Below, one piece after another: positions 31,431 through 40,845 of a stretch of 51,028 bases of DNA (position 1 is its first letter; each line of letters begins with the position of its first letter). Source of the DNA: an uncultured Faecalibacterium sp. (GTDB lineage Bacteria > Bacillota > Clostridia > Oscillospirales > Ruminococcaceae); the NCBI GenBank assembly GCA_934533135.1, contig CAKTBG010000018.1:1-51028 (forward strand). Direction: 5' to 3'. The notes under the pieces were generated by a model that worked only from the letters and a program-made list of their open reading frames with translations, did not search any database and was not told the DNA's origin. The position numbers and the translations under genes were made by a program.

Positions 31431-31459
31431 AGTATAACGCCAACGCTGCCCTTTGTCAA
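31431..31459 (-). promoter_or_regulatory. Promoter of DUF177-rpmF
   Basis: Minus-strand TTGACA (31454-31459) and TATACT (31431-31436), 17 bp apart. Confidence 0.9.
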
Positions 31460-31463
31460 CACC

Positions 31464-31515
31464 AAAACAGGCAGAAAACCGAAAAAATTTCTTTTTGCCG
31501 GTTTCCTGCCCGTTT
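31464..31515 (-). terminator. Terminator of the small P-loop gene
   Basis: Long minus-strand stem AAACGGGCAGGAAACCG with CGGTTTTCTGCCTGTTTT. It lies directly upstream of the DUF177 promoter. Confidence 0.8.
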
Positions 31516-31534
31516 GGACTGGATTTTCAGGAAT

Positions 31535-31939
31535 TTACAGGTACTTCTTTACATTGTGGGGCAGCTCTGCCTCGTCTGCGCTGACGGTGACCGTGACCTT
31601 GACGGAATCGCCCGCCACAGCTGCCATCTCGTCCAGCACAACGCCCAGACGGTTGATGTCGTGATCCAGCACCTTCAGGATGCCGTCGATGTACAGGTCG
31701 GTGATATCATAGTTGCTTGCCAGCAGGCCGGCCACAAAGCCGTACAGCATCTCGCCGCCGGCAACTTTGTACTCGTCCAGATCGATCAGACGGGCAGCAG
31801 GAGCGATGTCATAGGTCAGCTTCATGCCCTTTTCGACCACGACGACATTGCCCTTGGTGGTCTTGACCGAATCGTTGATCATGTCGATCATCGCCTTGGT
31901 CTTACCGGAGCCTTTTGCGCCAACAATCAGTTTAATCAT
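31535..31939 (-). CDS. Small P-loop ATP-binding protein of unknown function
   Basis: 134 residues. Walker A is GAKGSGKT at residues 7-14, and a hydrophobic strand ending in Asp (LYIDGILKVLD) could serve as Walker B. Relatives are common in clostridia and are sometimes loosely called PilT-like; nothing here supports a pilus role. AGGAGG precedes the ATG. It lies 61 bp after pgi with no terminator between, so it is probably co-transcribed. Confidence 0.8.
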   Translation of the reverse strand: MIKLIVGAKGSGKTKAMIDMINDSVKTTKGNVVVVEKGMKLTYDIAPAARLIDLDEYKVAGGEMLYGFVAGLLASNYDITDLYIDGILKVLDHDINRLGVVLDEMAAVAGDSVKVTVTVSADEAELPHNVKKYL

Positions 31940-32000
31940 AGTTCTGTCCTCCTGTATTTTCCACGCCTTGCGGCGGGAGATCTTTGTTTTTTGGGTTTTC

Positions 32001-33332
32001 TTACTTCAGCTTTGCTTCCAGCTCAGCGGTCAGGTTCTCGTAGCCCGGCTTGCCCAGCAGTGCGAACATATTCTTCTTGTAGCTCTCCACACCCGGCTGG
32101 TTGAAGGGATTGACGCTCAGCAGGTAGCCGCTGCAGGCGCAGGCACGCCAGAAGAAGTAGATCAGGTAGCCCACATTGTAAGCCGTCAGGTCGTCCAGCT
32201 CGATCAGAACTTCCGGCACGCCGCCGTCGGTGTGGGCGAGGATGGTGCCCTCCATGGCCTTGCGGTTGACCACGCTCATGTTCTGGTCGGCGAGGAAGTT
32301 CAGGCCGTCGAAGTTGCCCTCCAGCTCCTCAATGAACAGATCCTGCGCGGGCTTCTGGACATCCACGATGGTCTCGAACATGGTGCGGGAGCCTTCCTGA
32401 ATGAACTGACCCATGGAGTGCAGATCGGTGGAGAAGATGCAGCTTGCCGGGAACAGACCCTTGTTGTCCTTGCCCTCGCTCTCGCCGAACAGCTGCTTGT
32501 ACCACTCGTTCATCAGGGTGAAGTTGGGCTCGTAGCACTCGAGGATCTCGACGCTCTTGCCCTTGCGGTACAGGATGTTGCGGATGGCTGCATACTTGTA
32601 GGCATCGTTGTCGGGGCTGAGGACGGAGAAACGCTCCATGGCGTCGGCTGCGCCCTGCATCAGGGCGTCGATGTCGATGCCGGCTGCGGCGATGGGCAGC
32701 AGACCCACGGCGGACAGGACGGAATAGCGGCCGCCGACGTCATCGGGAACCACGAACGTCGGCCAGCCCTGTGCGTCTGCCAGCTGCTTCAGGGTGCCGC
32801 GGGCACGGTCGGTGGTGGCGTAGATGCGCTTGTTGGCTTCTGCAACGCCCATCTCATCCTCCAGCAGCTTGCGCAGCACACGGAAGGCCAGCGAGGTCTC
32901 GGTGGTGGTGCCGGACTTGGAGATGACGTTGATGGAGAACTTCTTGCCCTTGCACAGTGCGATGATGTCGTTCAGGTAGGTGGGGCTGATGCTGTTGCCG
33001 CAGAAATAGATCTTCAGGCCGTTGTCCAGCTCGTTGTGGTACAGACCCTTGACTGCCTCGACCACAGCGCGTGCGCCCAGATAGCTGCCGCCGATGCCGG
33101 CGACCACCAGAACTTCCGAGTCCTCGCGGATCTTGGCAGCGGCTGCCTTGATGCGGGCAAACTCTTCCTTATCGTAATCCCGGGGCAGATACATCCAGCC
33201 CAAAAAATCGTTGCCGGGGCCGTTCTTGGCTTCCAGCTGCTTGTGGGCGGCTTCCACCTGCGGATAGATCGCCTGATATTCCTCTTCGCCGATGAAGCTT
33301 GCGAGGTGTTTCGTGTTCAAAGCAAGACTCAT
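32001..33332 (-). CDS. pgi: Glucose-6-phosphate isomerase
   Basis: 443 residues, glycolytic interconversion of glucose-6-phosphate and fructose-6-phosphate. Motifs: [39 protein letters not shown] and the C-terminal [11 protein letters not shown]. Start at 33332 with GGAGG about 10 bp upstream; upstream in-frame ATGs reach into the promoter. Length matches the Firmicute form. Confidence 0.97.
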   Translation of the reverse strand: MSLALNTKHLASFIGEEEYQAIYPQVEAAHKQLEAKNGPGNDFLGWMYLPRDYDKEEFARIKAAAAKIREDSEVLVVAGIGGSYLGARAVVEAVKGLYHNELDNGLKIYFCGNSISPTYLNDIIALCKGKKFSINVISKSGTTTETSLAFRVLRKLLEDEMGVAEANKRIYATTDRARGTLKQLADAQGWPTFVVPDDVGGRYSVLSAVGLLPIAAAGIDIDALMQGAADAMERFSVLSPDNDAYKYAAIRNILYRKGKSVEILECYEPNFTLMNEWYKQLFGESEGKDNKGLFPASCIFSTDLHSMGQFIQEGSRTMFETIVDVQKPAQDLFIEELEGNFDGLNFLADQNMSVVNRKAMEGTILAHTDGGVPEVLIELDDLTAYNVGYLIYFFWRACACSGYLLSVNPFNQPGVESYKKNMFALLGKPGYENLTAELEAKLK

Positions 33333-33394
33333 TTTATCAAAACCTCCAAACATTTTTCGGGCACCCTGCCCGGTGAGGATGATTCTATGGTATA

Positions 33395-33423
33395 AGTGTA
33401 CCGTTCCCACCGGGCAAAGTCAA
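33395..33423 (-). promoter_or_regulatory. pgi promoter
   Basis: Minus-strand TTGACT (33418-33423) and TACACT (33395-33400), 17 bp apart. Confidence 0.8.
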
Positions 33424-33547
33424 GGCCAAAATCCTTGGTTTTCATACAATTTTAATGATAATCTTCTGGCGCATCCGACATCTTTTGTTCAGCAGTCCAA
33501 CGGCCTGTTCTGCCCCGCCCCTGCTTTTATTCGGTAATGTGTTTCTT

Positions 33548-34801
33548 TTAACAAACCAGACTTTCCCACAGCAGGTCAAACGCCGCGCGGAAGGTCAATT
33601 TTGGTGCATCTGCGGCCGCTCTCACTTCAAATTCATTCAACAGCGCGTCGCCGTCATAGACCGCCATTTTCCCCACAGCCTGCCCCTGTGTGACAGGTGC
33701 AGCCAGCTCTTCGGGCAGGGTCAGCGCGGTGCGCAGGCTGCTGCCGCCGCCCTTGCGGGTCAGCACCGTCTCCGGCAGGGCGGTGTAATCCAGCGGCACA
33801 GCGTCCTCCGCACTCCCCCTGACCCGGAGCTGGAGCGGGCGGTCGGCCGGTTCCGGCACCGAAGCCGCCTCGTAAGCGGCAAAGCCGTAGTCCAGCAGGG
33901 CGGTGGCCGCATGGAACCGATCCGCGCTGGACGGTGCCCCCAGCACCACGGCGATCAAGTCCAGCCCTTCCCGGGTCGCACTGGCCGAGATGCAGACGCC
34001 CGCCCCGCTAGTGGTGCCGGTCTTGAGGCCGGTGATGCCGCTGTACCGTTTGAGCAGCTTATTGGTGTTCACCAGCTGGGTCTGGCCGTTCCGCAGGCTG
34101 TCGGTCCAGATCCCCGTGTAGTGGAGCACCTCCGGATAGCGGTTCAGGATGTACCGGCTCATGGCCGCCACATCCCGGGCGGTGGAGAGATGCCCCTCTG
34201 TGTCCAGCCCGCAGGCATTGTGAAACGTGGTGTGCTCCAGCCCCAGCTCCTTGGCGCGGGCGTTCATCCGCTCCACAAACGCCGGTTCGCTGCCGCCCAC
34301 CAGCTCGGCCACCGCCACCGCCGCGTCGTTGGCCGACGAAACGCAGATGGCCCGGATCATCTCGTCCAGTGTAAACTGCTCGCCCGGCTCAAGCCAGATC
34401 TGGCTGCCGCCCATGCGGTAGGCGTGCTCGCTGACCGGAACCAGCGTGTCCATCGTCAGCTTTCCCTCCTCCACAGCCTCAAACGTCAGCAGCAGGGTCA
34501 TCACCTTGGTGATGGACGCAATGGGCATCGGCGCATCCGGGTTCTTCTCGTAGAGCACCCGGCCGCTCTCCTGCTCCATGAGCAGTGCCGCCCGGCAGTT
34601 CAGCGGCAGATCCGGCTGGGCGTCTGCCTGCAGCGCATCCGGCGTGCGCAGGGCGGAGCCTGCCGCCCGCGTTTCCGCCTTTGCCCCGTCGGGGGCCAGC
34701 ACCGCCCGCAGCCCAAGCCCCTGTGCCGACCCGAAGGCCAGCGCGAACAGCCAGAAGCAGAGCACCGCCGCGCAGAACGCCGCAAATCTTCTCTGTTCCA
34801 T
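33548..34801 (-). CDS. dacA: Serine-type D-Ala-D-Ala carboxypeptidase (PBP5-like)
   Basis: 417 residues, exported. A signal peptide (about 1-27) precedes the peptidase S11 domain: SITK at 96-99 (nucleophile Ser96), SAN at 156-158 and KTG at 260-262. A C-terminal beta domain follows. There is no clear membrane-anchoring helix at the end. It trims peptidoglycan pentapeptides. GGGGAGG precedes the ATG. Divergent from mtaB. I see no clear promoter or terminator for it. Confidence 0.94.
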   Translation of the reverse strand: MEQRRFAAFCAAVLCFWLFALAFGSAQGLGLRAVLAPDGAKAETRAAGSALRTPDALQADAQPDLPLNCRAALLMEQESGRVLYEKNPDAPMPIASITKVMTLLLTFEAVEEGKLTMDTLVPVSEHAYRMGGSQIWLEPGEQFTLDEMIRAICVSSANDAAVAVAELVGGSEPAFVERMNARAKELGLEHTTFHNACGLDTEGHLSTARDVAAMSRYILNRYPEVLHYTGIWTDSLRNGQTQLVNTNKLLKRYSGITGLKTGTTSGAGVCISASATREGLDLIAVVLGAPSSADRFHAATALLDYGFAAYEAASVPEPADRPLQLRVRGSAEDAVPLDYTALPETVLTRKGGGSSLRTALTLPEELAAPVTQGQAVGKMAVYDGDALLNEFEVRAAADAPKLTFRAAFDLLWESLVC

Positions 34802-34899
34802 CTCTCCTACCTCCCCGCATCCGTTGCAAACGATCTCTGGTTGCAGTGTATGCCGCCAAAAGACGCAAAATCACTCTTTTCCATTGAAAAAGAATCTGG

Positions 34900-34905
34900 T
34901 ATAAT
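34900..34905 (+). promoter_or_regulatory. mtaB -10 box
   Basis: TATAAT with TGG just before it (extended -10). The -35 region is weak. It lies 64 bp before the mtaB start. Confidence 0.6.
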
Positions 34906-34968
34906 ATAGATTTGTCAACTTCATGATTACACTTGCTCTTGTCCAACCTCTGATCGAAAGGAATCCCC

Positions 34969-36264
34969 ATGCGAGTTTGTTTTTATACCCTTGGCTGCAA
35001 GGTCAATTTGAATGAGACCGGCGCATTGGAGCAGATGTTCCGCTCCGCCGGGTTTACCATCGTGCAGGAAGGCGAAGAAGCCGACGTCTTTGTCGTCAAC
35101 AGCTGCACCGTCACCAACTTCGGCGACCAGAAGAGCCGCAAGTGGCTCCGCCGCGCCAAGCGGGAAAACCCCGGCGCGGTCACCGTCCTCACCGGCTGCT
35201 ACCCGCAGGCCTTTCCCGAAGAAGCCGCCCAGTTTCTGGAGGCCGATCTGGTCTGCGGCAACGGCGACCGCAAGGCCATCCTCGACAACGTGCTCAAGCT
35301 GCTGGACGGCCACGAGCGGATCGTGGCCATCGCGCCCCACGCCCGGGGCGAACAGTTCGAGGAGCTGCCGGTGGAGCGTTTCGAGACCCATACGCGCGCG
35401 TTCATTAAAGTAGAGGACGGCTGCAACCGTCAGTGCGCCTACTGCGTCATCCCCCGCGCCCGCGGCCCCGTGCGGAGCCGTGCGGAAGCCAGCATCCTCA
35501 ACGAGCTGCGGCAGCTGGCCGCGTCCGGCTACCGTGAGGTCGTGCTGAGTGCGATCTCCCTGCCCAGCTACGGCCTCGACACCGGCACCAACCTTGTGGA
35601 GCTGGTGGAGCACTGCGCCGCCGTGGAGGGCATCGAGCGGATCCGTCTGGGCAGCCTCGATCCCGATATGCTGACCCCGGAGTTCATCTCCCGGCTGGCG
35701 GCGGTGGACAAGCTCTGCCCGCAGTTCCATCTGAGCCTGCAGAGCGGCTGCAGCTCCACCCTGCGGCGGATGCGCCGGGTCTACACCGCCGAGCAGTACG
35801 CTGCAGTGGTGGCGCAGATCCGCGCAGCCTACGGCAAACGCCCGGTCAGCTTTACGACCGACTGCATCTGCGGGTTCCCGGGGGAGACGGCGGCCGACTT
35901 TGCGGAAAGCTGCGCCTTCCTGCAGAAGATCGGCTTTTTGAAAGTCCATGTGTTCCCCTACTCCCGCCGGAGCGGGACCCCTGCCTACGATTTCCCCGAT
36001 CAGATCCACGAGCGGGAAAAGCAGGAGCGGAGCCGGAAGATGAATGCCCTTGCCGAGGAGATCCGCCGGGAAGTCCTTGCCGCTTACGAGGGCACCGAGG
36101 ACGAAGTCCTGCTGGAAACACCCCTCTCCGAGACGCTGTTCACCGGCTACACCCGGCTGTATATTCCGGTCGTCGTATCGGCCCCCGGCTGCAAGAGCGG
36201 TGCGATCGTCCGCGTCCGTCTGGGGCAGTACGACGGCGAGCGGGTCCGCGCCCAGCTGCTGTGA
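34969..36264 (+). CDS. mtaB: tRNA t6A37 methylthiotransferase MtaB
   Basis: 431 residues; converts t6A37 of tRNA to ms2t6A. The N-terminal methylthiotransferase domain has the three cluster cysteines (Cys10, Cys46, Cys77). The radical SAM motif is CNRQCAYC, and a TRAM-like domain ends the protein. AAAGGA precedes the ATG. Confidence 0.95.
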   Translation: MRVCFYTLGCKVNLNETGALEQMFRSAGFTIVQEGEEADVFVVNSCTVTNFGDQKSRKWLRRAKRENPGAVTVLTGCYPQAFPEEAAQFLEADLVCGNGDRKAILDNVLKLLDGHERIVAIAPHARGEQFEELPVERFETHTRAFIKVEDGCNRQCAYCVIPRARGPVRSRAEASILNELRQLAASGYREVVLSAISLPSYGLDTGTNLVELVEHCAAVEGIERIRLGSLDPDMLTPEFISRLAAVDKLCPQFHLSLQSGCSSTLRRMRRVYTAEQYAAVVAQIRAAYGKRPVSFTTDCICGFPGETAADFAESCAFLQKIGFLKVHVFPYSRRSGTPAYDFPDQIHEREKQERSRKMNALAEEIRREVLAAYEGTEDEVLLETPLSETLFTGYTRLYIPVVVSAPGCKSGAIVRVRLGQYDGERVRAQLL

Positions 36265-36403
36265 ATTTTTTCACATATTTCAAAGTTTGGTCTTTTCAGA
36301 CGTTTTTGTTTGTGCTACAATGAAGATGGATCATCGGGTCAGCGTGCTGTTTGCAGCAGTGCGGTACCACCGCCCGGGTCTGAAATGCTGTTATCTGTGT
36401 CAT
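36265..36403. other. Gap after mtaB with hydrogenase promoter
   Basis: A TACAAT box with TGC before it (36316-36321) is a plausible extended -10 for the hydrogenase gene. No terminator for mtaB is visible. An interspersed repeat follows, inside the hydrogenase leader. Confidence 0.45.
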
Positions 36404-36556
36404 TGCCCTCTCAGTCACCTTCGGTGACAGCTTGTCCTCCCTCTGTCGCTCATGCGACATCTCCCTCCGGCCGGAGGGAGTCTTTCAAAGGGAGAGCCAA
36501 GACTTGCCTCTCCCTTCGGGAGAGGTGGCATCGCGCCAGCGATGACGGAGAGGGTC
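36404..36556. repeat. Interspersed palindromic repeat, copy 3
   Basis: TTGCCCTCTCAGTCACC start and GATGACGGAGAGGG end. The middle block (GTCCTCCCTCTGTCGCTCATG and CTCCCTCCGGCCGGAGGGAG) is shared almost exactly with copy 7 at 47.3 kb, marking a subfamily. It lies between the likely promoter and the hydrogenase start. Confidence 0.9.
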
Positions 36557-36608
36557 AGTACCGCTGCATTTCTGTGTTCTGTTGTTTCAAAAGCAAGGAG
36601 AGATTGGA

Positions 36609-38162
36609 ATGAGTTTTAGAGGAATCAACACGACGGTCATCCAGATCCGCCGCCAGGTGTTCACCGAGGTTGCGCGGATGGCCTATGCCAACGTCAAAGG
36701 CGAGCAGGCCAACCACCTGATGCGCAAGATCCCTTACACCATCATCCCCGGTGAAGAGGGAAAACTCCGGAAGGACATCTTCCTCGAGCGCGCCATCGTC
36801 GAAGAGCGCGTCCGTCTGGCCATGGGTCTGCCCACCCGCCGCATGGACGAGCACAACAGCGTCGTCTCCGGTCTGGAGGACGCTTCCATCGCCGATAAGT
36901 ATTACGATCCCCCGCTGGTAAACGTCATCAAGTTTGCCTGCAACCGCTGCCCCGAGAAGCTGGTCAAGGTCTCGGATCTGTGTCAGGGCTGTCTGGCACA
37001 CCCCTGCATGGAAGTCTGCCCCAAGAAGGCCATCACTTGGGAGAGCGGCCGCTCCACCATCGATCAGGACAAGTGCATCAAGTGCGGCCGCTGCGTGACC
37101 GTCTGCCCCTACAACGCCATCGTCAAGACCGAGCGTCCCTGCGCCGCTGCCTGCGGCATGGGTGCCATCCACTCCGACGAGCTGGGCCGTGCCGAGATCG
37201 ACTACAGCAAGTGTGTGTCCTGCGGCCAGTGCCTCGTCAACTGCCCCTTCGGTGCCATTGCCGACAAGGGTCAGATCTATCAGCTGATCCAGGGCTTCAA
37301 CCGCGGCGACCGCATCTACGCTCTGGTCGCTCCCGCGTTCATCAACCAGTTCCCGTCTCTGGCCTCCACCGGCAAGCTCAAGGCTGCGCTGAAGGCTGTC
37401 GGCTTCTACGATGTGGTCGAGGTCGCCATCGGTGCCGACCTGTGTACCGTCGATGAGGCGCACGACTTCCTCGAGGAAGTTCCCGGGAAGCTGAACTTCA
37501 TGGCAACCTCCTGCTGCCCGGCATGGAGCATGATGGCCAAGACCGCCTTCCCCGATCTGGCCAAGAACATCTCCATGACCATGACCCCCATGGTCTTTAC
37601 CGCCCGCATGATGAAGCAGAAGGATCCCACCGCCCGGATGTGCTTCATCGGACCCTGCGCCGCCAAGAAGCTGGAGGCCTCCCGCCGCACCGTCCGCAGC
37701 GACGTCGATTTCGTCCTGACCTTCGAGGAGCTGGCCGGCATCATGGAAGGCAAGGATCTGGACTTTGATTCTCTGGAAGTCGATCCCAATGAGGCCGCTC
37801 TCTGCTCTGCTTCCGGCGCAGGCCGCGGCTTTGCACAGTCCGGCGGCGTCGCCAAGGCCGTTGCCGATAAGATCAAGGAATGGCATCCGGATATGGACGT
37901 CAAGATCGCATCCGCACAGGGTCTGGCCGAGTGCAAGAAGCTGCTGATGCTGGCCAAGGCCGGCAAGTACAACGGCTATCTGCTCGAGGGCATGGGCTGT
38001 CCCGGCGGCTGCATCGGCGGTGCCGGAACCATTGCAGATCCGGCTCGTACCGCGATCCAGCTGAACAAGTACGTCAAGGAAGCTCCGTTCGCCGACCCCG
38101 AGCAGAGCCCCTATATGAGCGAGATCCACGTCCTGAAGGACGACCCCAACTTTGAGGTCTGA
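36609..38162 (+). CDS. Monomeric [FeFe] hydrogenase, group B-like
   Basis: 517 residues. An N-terminal region leads into two ferredoxin-type 4Fe-4S clusters (CIKCGRCVTVCPYNA and CVSCGQCLVNCPFGA). The H-cluster domain follows: TSCCPAW (P1), IGPCAAKK (P2, not the usual MPCxxK of group A) and EGMGCPGGCIGGAG (P3). The altered P2 and domain order fit the little-studied group B. It may recycle reduced ferredoxin as H2. I start at 36609 (AGGAGA upstream); the ATG at 36582 lacks a ribosome site. No maturases (hydE/F/G) are nearby. Confidence 0.93.
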   Translation: MSFRGINTTVIQIRRQVFTEVARMAYANVKGEQANHLMRKIPYTIIPGEEGKLRKDIFLERAIVEERVRLAMGLPTRRMDEHNSVVSGLEDASIADKYYDPPLVNVIKFACNRCPEKLVKVSDLCQGCLAHPCMEVCPKKAITWESGRSTIDQDKCIKCGRCVTVCPYNAIVKTERPCAAACGMGAIHSDELGRAEIDYSKCVSCGQCLVNCPFGAIADKGQIYQLIQGFNRGDRIYALVAPAFINQFPSLASTGKLKAALKAVGFYDVVEVAIGADLCTVDEAHDFLEEVPGKLNFMATSCCPAWSMMAKTAFPDLAKNISMTMTPMVFTARMMKQKDPTARMCFIGPCAAKKLEASRRTVRSDVDFVLTFEELAGIMEGKDLDFDSLEVDPNEAALCSASGAGRGFAQSGGVAKAVADKIKEWHPDMDVKIASAQGLAECKKLLMLAKAGKYNGYLLEGMGCPGGCIGGAGTIADPARTAIQLNKYVKEAPFADPEQSPYMSEIHVLKDDPNFEV

Positions 38163-38179
38163 TCTCCGCTGAACCTTTC

Positions 38180-38223
38180 CGCCGCTCTCCGCAGCATCGC
38201 TGCCGGGGAGCGGCGTTTTTTTT
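38180..38223 (+). terminator. Hydrogenase terminator
   Basis: CGCCGCTC/GAGCGGCG stem followed by eight T. Confidence 0.93.
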
Positions 38224-38297
38224 GGAGTTTTCGCGTTTTATTTTCACAATTCAGCGGTCAGACGTGTAATATTTTTGTGAAGAAATCACGAAGCCGA

Positions 38298-38326
38298 TTG
38301 ACATTTTTGGAGCGTTATGCTACCTT
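38298..38326 (+). promoter_or_regulatory. Promoter of the small secreted protein gene
   Basis: TTGACA (38298-38303) and TACCTT (38321-38326), 17 bp apart, with TGC before the -10. Confidence 0.65.
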
Positions 38327-38382
38327 TGTGTTGACAAACTCTGTCTCATTGCCCTCTGGCAAGAAAGAAAGGCTGAAGCAAC

Positions 38383-38856
38383 ATGACCCATTCCATCAAA
38401 CGCACCGGCGCGGCAGTGCTCTCGCTGATCCTGCTGTGTATGCTGACCCTCAACGCAATGGCGGCTTCCAAGCTGACCGTCGGCGTTAAATTTTGGAAAG
38501 AACGATCCGATAAGGAATCCATGGCCAACAACGGCATCGACGCAGACCGCGAGGCCACCCTCGCCCGCCAGTCCAACGGCACCTACACTCTGACCCTGCC
38601 GGTCAAGCAGGTCTCCAAGATGGGCGTCTCCGGCTCCCTGACCGGCCTGACCATCGGCGATATGACCTACGACGGCGTGTCCAGCGGCGACTTCGAGAAA
38701 GGCACGGCCGTCCTCACCATCAAGAATCTTCCTGCTTCCATCCTGACCGGCAGCGATGTGAACAAATCGCTGCTCGTCACCTGCAACATCCAGATGGACG
38801 TAAGCATCCTCGGCGAGATCAACACCACCGCCCGGATGTGCATCTGGACAAAATAA
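38383..38856 (+). CDS. Small secreted protein of unknown function
   Basis: 157 residues. Signal peptide with cleavage expected after NAMAA (about residue 28). The mature part of ~130 residues is rich in Thr, Ser and Gly and looks all-beta (TYTLTLPVKQV, GLTIGDMTYDGV, SLLVTCNIQMDVSI). I do not recognise the fold; an adhesin or ligand-binding Ig-like domain is possible. The stop codon abuts an interspersed repeat with a built-in two-stem terminator. Confidence 0.75.
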   Translation: MTHSIKRTGAAVLSLILLCMLTLNAMAASKLTVGVKFWKERSDKESMANNGIDADREATLARQSNGTYTLTLPVKQVSKMGVSGSLTGLTIGDMTYDGVSSGDFEKGTAVLTIKNLPASILTGSDVNKSLLVTCNIQMDVSILGEINTTARMCIWTK

Positions 38857-39090
38857 CCCTCTCAGTCACCTTCGGTGACAGCTCCCCCGAAGGGGGAGCC
38901 ATTGGCATATTGGATCACTTCCATCCACAAACAATAAATGCCGGGCCCTGTTGTCCAGATTCACAGCTGCGATGCCGCGAATCCAGACCGCAAGGCCCGG
39001 TATTTTACGTTTCGCGCTCAAGCTTGTCCGGCTTGCCAAGGGCTCCCCCATTTCGGGGGAGCTGGCGAGCGGCAGCGAGACTGAGAGGGC
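38855..39090. repeat. Composite interspersed repeat, copy 4
   Basis: Left half AACCCTCTCAGTCACC...TTGGCATATT, a middle with the 60-nt two-stem element b, then TTTTACGT and a right half TTGCCAAGGGCTCCCC...GACTGAGAGGGC. It fills the whole space between two convergent genes, touching both stop codons. Confidence 0.92.
38941..39000. repeat. 60-nt two-stem element, copy b
   Basis: Outer stem CCGGGCC/GGCCCGG (perfect) and inner GATTC/GAATC, followed by TATTTTAC. It sits between two convergent genes, so it can end both transcripts. Confidence 0.8.
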
Positions 39091-39299
39091 TACTCCATCT
39101 TTTTCTCGACGAAATCGCCGACCAGTTCATCCAGCTGGCAGATGGCTTTCTCGGCACCCTTTGCGATCTTGCGGGCGGTGCGCTTGACCTGCCGCTGATT
39201 CTGGGTGACCATCATGGTGCCCGCCATCCCGAGGGCTGCCCCTACCGCCACGCCCAGCAGGACGCCGCCGGAAGGATTCGCTCTGTGCTCGTTTCTCAT
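39090..39299 (-). CDS. Small single-pass membrane protein (YtxH-like)
   Basis: 69 residues. One Gly/Ala-rich helix (about 14-33: GVLLGVAVGAALGMAGTMMV) is followed by a basic, amphipathic tail with KIAKGAEKAICQLDELVGDF. This resembles YtxH-type envelope proteins. AAAGGGG precedes the ATG at 39299; an in-frame ATG at 39329 is less likely. Confidence 0.75.
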   Translation of the reverse strand: MRNEHRANPSGGVLLGVAVGAALGMAGTMMVTQNQRQVKRTARKIAKGAEKAICQLDELVGDFVEKKME

Positions 39300-39405
39300 G
39301 AAAATTCCCCTTTCGTACCGGTTGTTCACAAAATTTTCAGGCCGATATCTCCAGTATTTCCGTCCAAGAATCCAATATACGCTTTTTTTACGCAGAAAAA
39401 TGTGT

Positions 39406-39411
39406 TATACT
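39406..39411 (+). promoter_or_regulatory. -10 box of the kinase-trmL-degV operon
   Basis: TATACT preceded by TGT (extended -10). The -35 region is T-rich but poor. Confidence 0.5.
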
Positions 39412-39484
39412 ATGAAAGTATGCTGATAAAATCGGTGCAGTACGCCCGGTTTTTCTGGCGCATTCTGCGAAGGAGGCCACTTTT

Positions 39485-40318
39485 TTGCTGAAACAAACGG
39501 AACCCAAAAAAGTTCTCTGCATCCACGATCTCTCCGGCGTGGGCCGGTGCAGCCTCGCGGTGATCCTGCCGGTGCTGTCGGTGATGGGCATCCAGCCCAT
39601 CGCGTTGCCGACGGTCGTTCTCTCGACCCACACCGGCGGCTTCGGCACCCCCGCCCGGATGGACGGCTGTGCCTACGGCGAAGCCGCACTGGAGCATTAC
39701 CGGGATCTGGGGCTGGAATTTGACTGCCTCTACACCGGCTATCTCGGCGGCGAAGCGCAGGTCGCGCTGGCCGAAAAAGCCTTTGCCTACTGGCCTGCCG
39801 CCCAAAAGATCGTAGATCCGGTGATGGGCGACAACGGCAAAGCCTACTCCACCGTAACGCCCGCTCTCATCGACCGGATGCGTGCCCTCTGCCAGCAGGC
39901 AGACCTGATCCTGCCCAACGCGACCGAGGCCGGGCTGCTGCTCCGGAAGGACAGCCTGCCCGCCGCTTTCGACGAGGCCGGTGCGCAGGCTCTGGCCGAC
40001 GAGCTGGTGCAGCTGGCACCGCAGGCCGTCGTGACCGGCCTGCCGCTGGGCAAGTACATCGGCTGCGCCGGCGCAGGCCGGGAGCAGTTCGTCATCAAAA
40101 AGCTGCACATCGACCGCAGTTTCCCGGGCACCGGCGACCTGTACGGTGCGGTGCTGCTCGGCTCCCTGATCCAAGGCAACGCCCTGAGTGCCGCCGCGGA
40201 CAACGCCGCCGAATTCGTCTCGCTGGCCATCCAGCAGACCCCCGCCGGGCAGGATCCCCGGTTCGGCGTCTGGTTCGAGCCGCTGCTGCCCCGCCTGTGC
40301 CCCCTGCGGGAAGGGTAA
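39485..40318 (+). CDS. Pyridoxal/pyridoxamine kinase-like protein
   Basis: 277 residues, ribokinase-like fold. Seen: CIHDLSGVGRCSLAVILPVL, the TVVLSTHTGGF substrate region, KIVDPVMGDNGK and GTGDLYGAVLLG (GTGD catalytic Asp). It probably phosphorylates a B6 vitamer to feed pyridoxal phosphate. The start is a TTG at 39485 with GGAGG 8 bp upstream. First gene of a tight operon with trmL (12 bp) and degV (8 bp). Confidence 0.88.
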   Translation: MLKQTEPKKVLCIHDLSGVGRCSLAVILPVLSVMGIQPIALPTVVLSTHTGGFGTPARMDGCAYGEAALEHYRDLGLEFDCLYTGYLGGEAQVALAEKAFAYWPAAQKIVDPVMGDNGKAYSTVTPALIDRMRALCQQADLILPNATEAGLLLRKDSLPAAFDEAGAQALADELVQLAPQAVVTGLPLGKYIGCAGAGREQFVIKKLHIDRSFPGTGDLYGAVLLGSLIQGNALSAAADNAAEFVSLAIQQTPAGQDPRFGVWFEPLLPRLCPLREG

Positions 40319-40330
40319 GGGAGGCCGACC

Positions 40331-40837
40331 ATGTGTGAACAACCTACCCTGAACATCGTGCTGGTGGAGCCGCGCATCCCGCAAAACACCGGCAATGTCG
40401 CCCGCACCTGTGCCTGCACCGCCTGCCGCCTGCATCTGGTCGGCCCCATGGGGTTTGCCATCGACGACAAGAAGCTCAAGCACGCCGGGCTGGATTACTG
40501 GCACTACCTCGACATCCACTACTACGACGGGCTGGACGATTTCTTTGCCAAAAACCACGGCCCCTTCTATTATTTTACGACCAAGGCACCGCAGCGTTAC
40601 ACCGATGTTGCGTATCCGGACGGCGCGTACCTCGTCTTTGGGCGGGAGGACGCCGGGCTGCCTGAGGCACTGCTGGCGGCCAATCAGGATCACTGCATCC
40701 GGATGCCCATGCGGGATACCTGCCGGAGCCTGAATCTCTCCAACAGCGTGGCCGTCGGCGTCTACGAAGTGCTCCGTCAGTGGGATTTCCCCGAACTGCT
40801 GGATCACGGCCACCTGCGCGACTATGAATGGAAATGA
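40331..40837 (+). CDS. trmL: tRNA (cytidine34-2'-O)-methyltransferase TrmL
   Basis: 168 residues, SPOUT fold. Motif 1 is IVLVEPRIPQNTGNVART and the knot ends with RSLNLSNSVAVGVYE. It methylates the wobble base of tRNA-Leu isoacceptors. GGAGG precedes the ATG. Confidence 0.95.
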   Translation: MCEQPTLNIVLVEPRIPQNTGNVARTCACTACRLHLVGPMGFAIDDKKLKHAGLDYWHYLDIHYYDGLDDFFAKNHGPFYYFTTKAPQRYTDVAYPDGAYLVFGREDAGLPEALLAANQDHCIRMPMRDTCRSLNLSNSVAVGVYEVLRQWDFPELLDHGHLRDYEWK

Positions 40838-40845
40838 GGAACACT

